NCBI GenBank assembly: GCA_013002595.1
Contig: JABDJG010000013.1
Location: 1-8,504, forward strand
Direction: 5' to 3'
Origin: Hyphomicrobiales bacterium
GTDB lineage: Bacteria; Pseudomonadota; Alphaproteobacteria; Rhizobiales; Aestuariivirgaceae
DNA length: 8,504 nucleotides
Shown here piece after piece: positions 6,182 through 8,504 of the stretch. The notes beneath the pieces are model-generated. The model did not search any database and was not told the DNA's origin. It saw only the letters and a list, made by a program, of their open reading frames with translations. Both the position numbers and the translations under genes were made by a program. Positions within the stretch are counted from its first letter, which is position 1. Every line of letters begins with the position of its first letter.

Positions 6182-7723
6182 TTACGCCTGGACCACGCGG
6201 CCTTCCTTCTTGGCGCGGGCGACGTAGTCTTGCAGGGCATCGTCGATGCCGGCATCGAGGGGCGGCTGCTGGTAGTCGCGCAGCAATTGTTTCCAGATTT
6301 CGTTGGCGCGGGTTTCGGCGGTTGGCGAGCCGCGTTCGATCCAGGTGTCGTAATTGTCCCAGTTGGACACCAGCGGTGCGTTGAAGGCGTGCTCGTAACG
6401 CTCCATGGTGTGGCCGGTGCCAAAGAAATGCCCGGCCGGGCCGACCTCTTCGACGGCATCAAGGGCAAGGCTGGCGGTATCGACCTCGAAGGGTTCCATA
6501 TAGGCGGCCATCATCTGCAGCATTTCGGCATCGATGATGAGTTTTTCGAACGAGGCGGTGAGGCCGCCGCCGAGCCAGCCGGCGGCATGATTGATCATGT
6601 GACACTGGCCGGTCATGGCGCCCCACAGGGCCATCATGCTTTCGTAAGCGGCCTGGGCGTCATTGGTGTTGGCCGAGTTGACATTACTGGAGCGGAACGG
6701 GATGCCGATCAGGCGGGCAAGCTGGCCGGAGGCCTGTGCGGCCTGGGCATATTCCGGCGTGCCGAAGGCCGGCGAGCCGGTCTTCATGTCGACGTTAGAG
6801 GTGAAACCGCCGTACATCGCCGGTACACCGGGGCGCACGATCTGGGTCAGCGCGATGCCGACCATGGCTTCGGCGTGCTGCTGGGCAAGGGCGCCGGCGA
6901 TGGTGACCGGCGACATGGCGCCGGCAAGGGTGAACGGGGTGACAACGGCTGCCTGACCATGCTCGGCCAGCGTCATCAGACCTTCGGCCATGGGGATGTC
7001 GAGCTGCAATGGTGAGTTGGTGTTAATGATGCCGGTGAAGACGGGGATGTCCTTGAGCCCTTCCAGGTCGGTGCCGAGCGACAGGGCGGCCATCGAGAGC
7101 GCATCGAGGGCTTGTGATTTGCCCATGGCCCAGGGTTGCCAGTTTTTGTCCATCAAGGTGATCTCGGCATAAAAGATATCGAGATGGCGGGTCTCGGCCG
7201 GCAGATCGAGCGGCTCGAATCCGCCACCGCCTTCCTGATGCAGGATGTTGAGGCTTTGGACGAGGCGCACGAAGTTGCACATCTCCTCGTAGGTGCCGGC
7301 ACGGCGGCCCTTGTCGAGATCCATGCAGTAGGCCGGGCCGCCGACGCTTGAAAAGACCGCGTGCGGGCCGCCGACTTTGATATTGCGCTCAGGGTTGCGG
7401 GCGTGAAGGGTGAAGGATGACGGCGCCTTGGCAATCAGCGCTTCGATACCGGCGGCGTCGAATTTGACCAACTCGCTTGCCTCATCAACGTCGAAGCCGG
7501 CGCCGGCATAGGCTGCGCGGGCACGCGAGCTGAGCACCTTCATGCCGACGTCAGACAGGATCTTCAGGGCCGTTGCGTGAATGGCGCCGACATGATCGGC
7601 GCTGAGGATCTGCAACGGCTGATAAAGATACTCGATCTGTTTCCAGGGGCGCTGGGCGATGCTGCCGGGTTTGCGCCCGGCCCGGGCAGCACGGCGGCGG
7701 CGGCCGGCAGAACGTTCGCTCAT
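6182..7723 (-). CDS. MttB family (COG5598) corrinoid-dependent amine methyltransferase, pyrrolysine-free, paralog 2
   Basis: A 513-residue protein with the same blocks as MttB-1: TLAGAMSPVTIAG near 263, FGTPEYAQAA, GQLARLIGIPFRSSNVNSANTND near 330-355, INHAAGWLGGG near 376-386, LALDAVEEVGPAGHFFGTGHT, and TRANEIWKQLLRDYQQPPLD at the end. There is no internal in-frame TAG, so it is pyrrolysine-free. The ATG at 7721-7723 is well supported: AAAGGA lies about 8 nt upstream, and the ATG overlaps the stop of the upstream flavoprotein gene (ATGA), indicating translational coupling. The protein begins with an Arg-rich tail (GRRRRAARAGRKPG). Around the residues where archaeal MttB carries pyrrolysine it has SSNVNSANTND, where MttB-1 has GALTSSKIPDG, suggesting different substrates. 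Expected role: methyl transfer from a quaternary or tertiary amine to a corrinoid protein in the cytosol. The acceptor protein is not in the window. Confidence 0.93.
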   Translation of the reverse strand: MSERSAGRRRRAARAGRKPGSIAQRPWKQIEYLYQPLQILSADHVGAIHATALKILSDVGMKVLSSRARAAYAGAGFDVDEASELVKFDAAGIEALIAKAPSSFTLHARNPERNIKVGGPHAVFSSVGGPAYCMDLDKGRRAGTYEEMCNFVRLVQSLNILHQEGGGGFEPLDLPAETRHLDIFYAEITLMDKNWQPWAMGKSQALDALSMAALSLGTDLEGLKDIPVFTGIINTNSPLQLDIPMAEGLMTLAEHGQAAVVTPFTLAGAMSPVTIAGALAQQHAEAMVGIALTQIVRPGVPAMYGGFTSNVDMKTGSPAFGTPEYAQAAQASGQLARLIGIPFRSSNVNSANTNDAQAAYESMMALWGAMTGQCHMINHAAGWLGGGLTASFEKLIIDAEMLQMMAAYMEPFEVDTASLALDAVEEVGPAGHFFGTGHTMERYEHAFNAPLVSNWDNYDTWIERGSPTAETRANEIWKQLLRDYQQPPLDAGIDDALQDYVARAKKEGRVVQA

Positions 7724-8502
7724 GATGATATCCTTTCAACAGGCCGGGCTTGTGGCCGTTCGCGCCTGACCGGCTGGTTGTCCGGCGGTGTATCAACGTT
7801 GCGGGCGGCGCGGTGGGCGCTGTGGACGGCATCGGCGATGGACGAGGGCACCAGGCAATCACCGATCCGGCTGGCCGACAAGATGCCGGCGTCCGCCCAG
7901 TCAGCCGCTGCGCTGGTGAGCTCATGAAACAGCGCAGTGTTGGGCATGCGGCCGGTGACCATGACGAGATTGGCATAGGGATGCGGCTCAACCCTGCCGG
8001 TATAGATGCAGCTCAGCGTTGCCTGGTGCCGGGTTACACCTGTCAGTTTTCGATCAAAGACCAGTTTTACACCCATTTTGAGCAGCCGGCGCTGAATGAA
8101 GAAGTGCTCATTGGTCATCTCGGTCCAGGCCGACACTTTATTGTGCGGCGTGATGATGGTGACGTCGTGGCCTTCATTGACAAAGCGCTCGGCAAGCGCG
8201 CCACCCATGAAATAGTGTTCGTCGTCATAGATGGTGATGGGGCCGGACAGCTCAGTGCCGGCGAAGATGTCATCGGGCGTAACGACATTGAAGCCGGGAT
8301 CGATGGCAACGGCGCCGTGATTGAAATGCCCGACACCATCGCGGCGCCAGGTGCTGCCGGTCGCCAATAGGATGTGGCCGGGGCCCAGCTCCAGGAGATC
8401 GGCGATTGTGAGTTCGCTCTCGCGATAAATCTCGATGTTGGCGAGCTTGTCGATCATGTGGATACGATGGTCGGCGACCCGCATCCAGTTGGCAAGGCCG
8501 GG
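7720..8502 (-). CDS. TMADH/DgcA-type NADH:flavin oxidoreductase, C-terminal part (5' end beyond window edge)
   Basis: The frame is open to the right edge; 260 C-terminal residues are visible, starting PGLANWMRV. This corresponds to the dinucleotide-binding half of trimethylamine-dehydrogenase-like proteins. Motifs are ILLATGS (44-50 of the visible part), IYDDEHYFMGGALAE (91-105, comparable to the TYFMAPSLAE segment of TMADH), VTIITP (114-119), LVMVTGRMPNTALF (179-192) and IGDCLVPSSIADAVHSAHRAAR (213-234). The FMN/4Fe-4S barrel half should lie outside. Relatives oxidatively N-demethylate dimethylglycine (DgcA), stachydrine-derived N-methylproline (StcD) or trimethylamine. The tail after residue 235 is Pro/Arg-rich. 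Its TGA overlaps the MttB-2 start by 4 bp, so the two proteins are made from one message and probably act in the same pathway. An ATG at 8484 is internal, not a start. Substrate not determinable from this half. Confidence 0.9.
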   Translation of the reverse strand, partial: PGLANWMRVADHRIHMIDKLANIEIYRESELTIADLLELGPGHILLATGSTWRRDGVGHFNHGAVAIDPGFNVVTPDDIFAGTELSGPITIYDDEHYFMGGALAERFVNEGHDVTIITPHNKVSAWTEMTNEHFFIQRRLLKMGVKLVFDRKLTGVTRHQATLSCIYTGRVEPHPYANLVMVTGRMPNTALFHELTSAAADWADAGILSASRIGDCLVPSSIADAVHSAHRAARNVDTPPDNQPVRRERPQARPVERISS

Positions 8503-8504
8503 CA

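Noticed and set aside
6140..7015. A 291-codon open frame on the + strand opposite MttB-2
   Set aside because: It is antisense to MttB-2 and starts in the hairpin spacer. Its His/Gly-rich composition reflects reverse-complemented codons, not a protein family.
7750..8370. A 206-codon open frame on the + strand opposite the flavoprotein
   Set aside because: It is the mirror of a clear TMADH-type coding sequence, with no motifs.

Overview
The window is GC-rich, tightly packed bacterial DNA. Codon use and protein families point to an alphaproteobacterium, probably of the Hyphomicrobiales or a relative; this is inferred from family resemblance, not from a marker gene. It holds eight protein genes, two of them cut by the window edges. 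No RNA genes, insertion sequences, prophage genes or CRISPR arrays were seen. The longest stretch without a gene is about 170 bp.

Layout, left to right: (1) the 3' end of an unrecognised small protein, + strand, cut at the left edge; (2) a pyrrolysine-free MttB/COG5598 methyltransferase ('MttB-1'), - strand, overlapping gene 1 tail to tail by 14 bp; (3) a 137-bp divergent spacer; (4) a class III aminotransferase of the AGXT2 type, + strand; (5) an 80-bp convergent spacer with a perfect 12-bp hairpin; (6) a Nudix hydrolase with CoA-pyrophosphatase-like features, - strand; (7) a 168-bp divergent spacer with inverted repeats; (8) an NCS2 uracil/xanthine-type permease and, 15 bp downstream, a BetI-like TetR regulator, both + strand; (9) a 49-bp convergent spacer with a GC-rich hairpin; (10) a second MttB-family methyltransferase ('MttB-2'), - strand, whose start overlaps by 4 bp (ATGA) the stop of (11) a TMADH/DgcA-type flavoprotein, - strand, cut at the right edge.

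The theme is breakdown of N-methylated (quaternary or tertiary) amines. MttB-family proteins without pyrrolysine move a methyl group from quaternary amines such as glycine betaine to a corrinoid protein. TMADH/DgcA-type flavoproteins oxidatively demethylate tertiary or secondary amines, and BetI-type repressors sense choline-like compounds. The AGXT2-like enzyme could remove the amino group once the methyl groups are gone, and the permease brings in a nucleobase or similar ring compound. No corrinoid protein or corrinoid:folate methyltransferase lies in the window, so the methyl acceptor must be encoded elsewhere. The true substrate cannot be read from the sequence.
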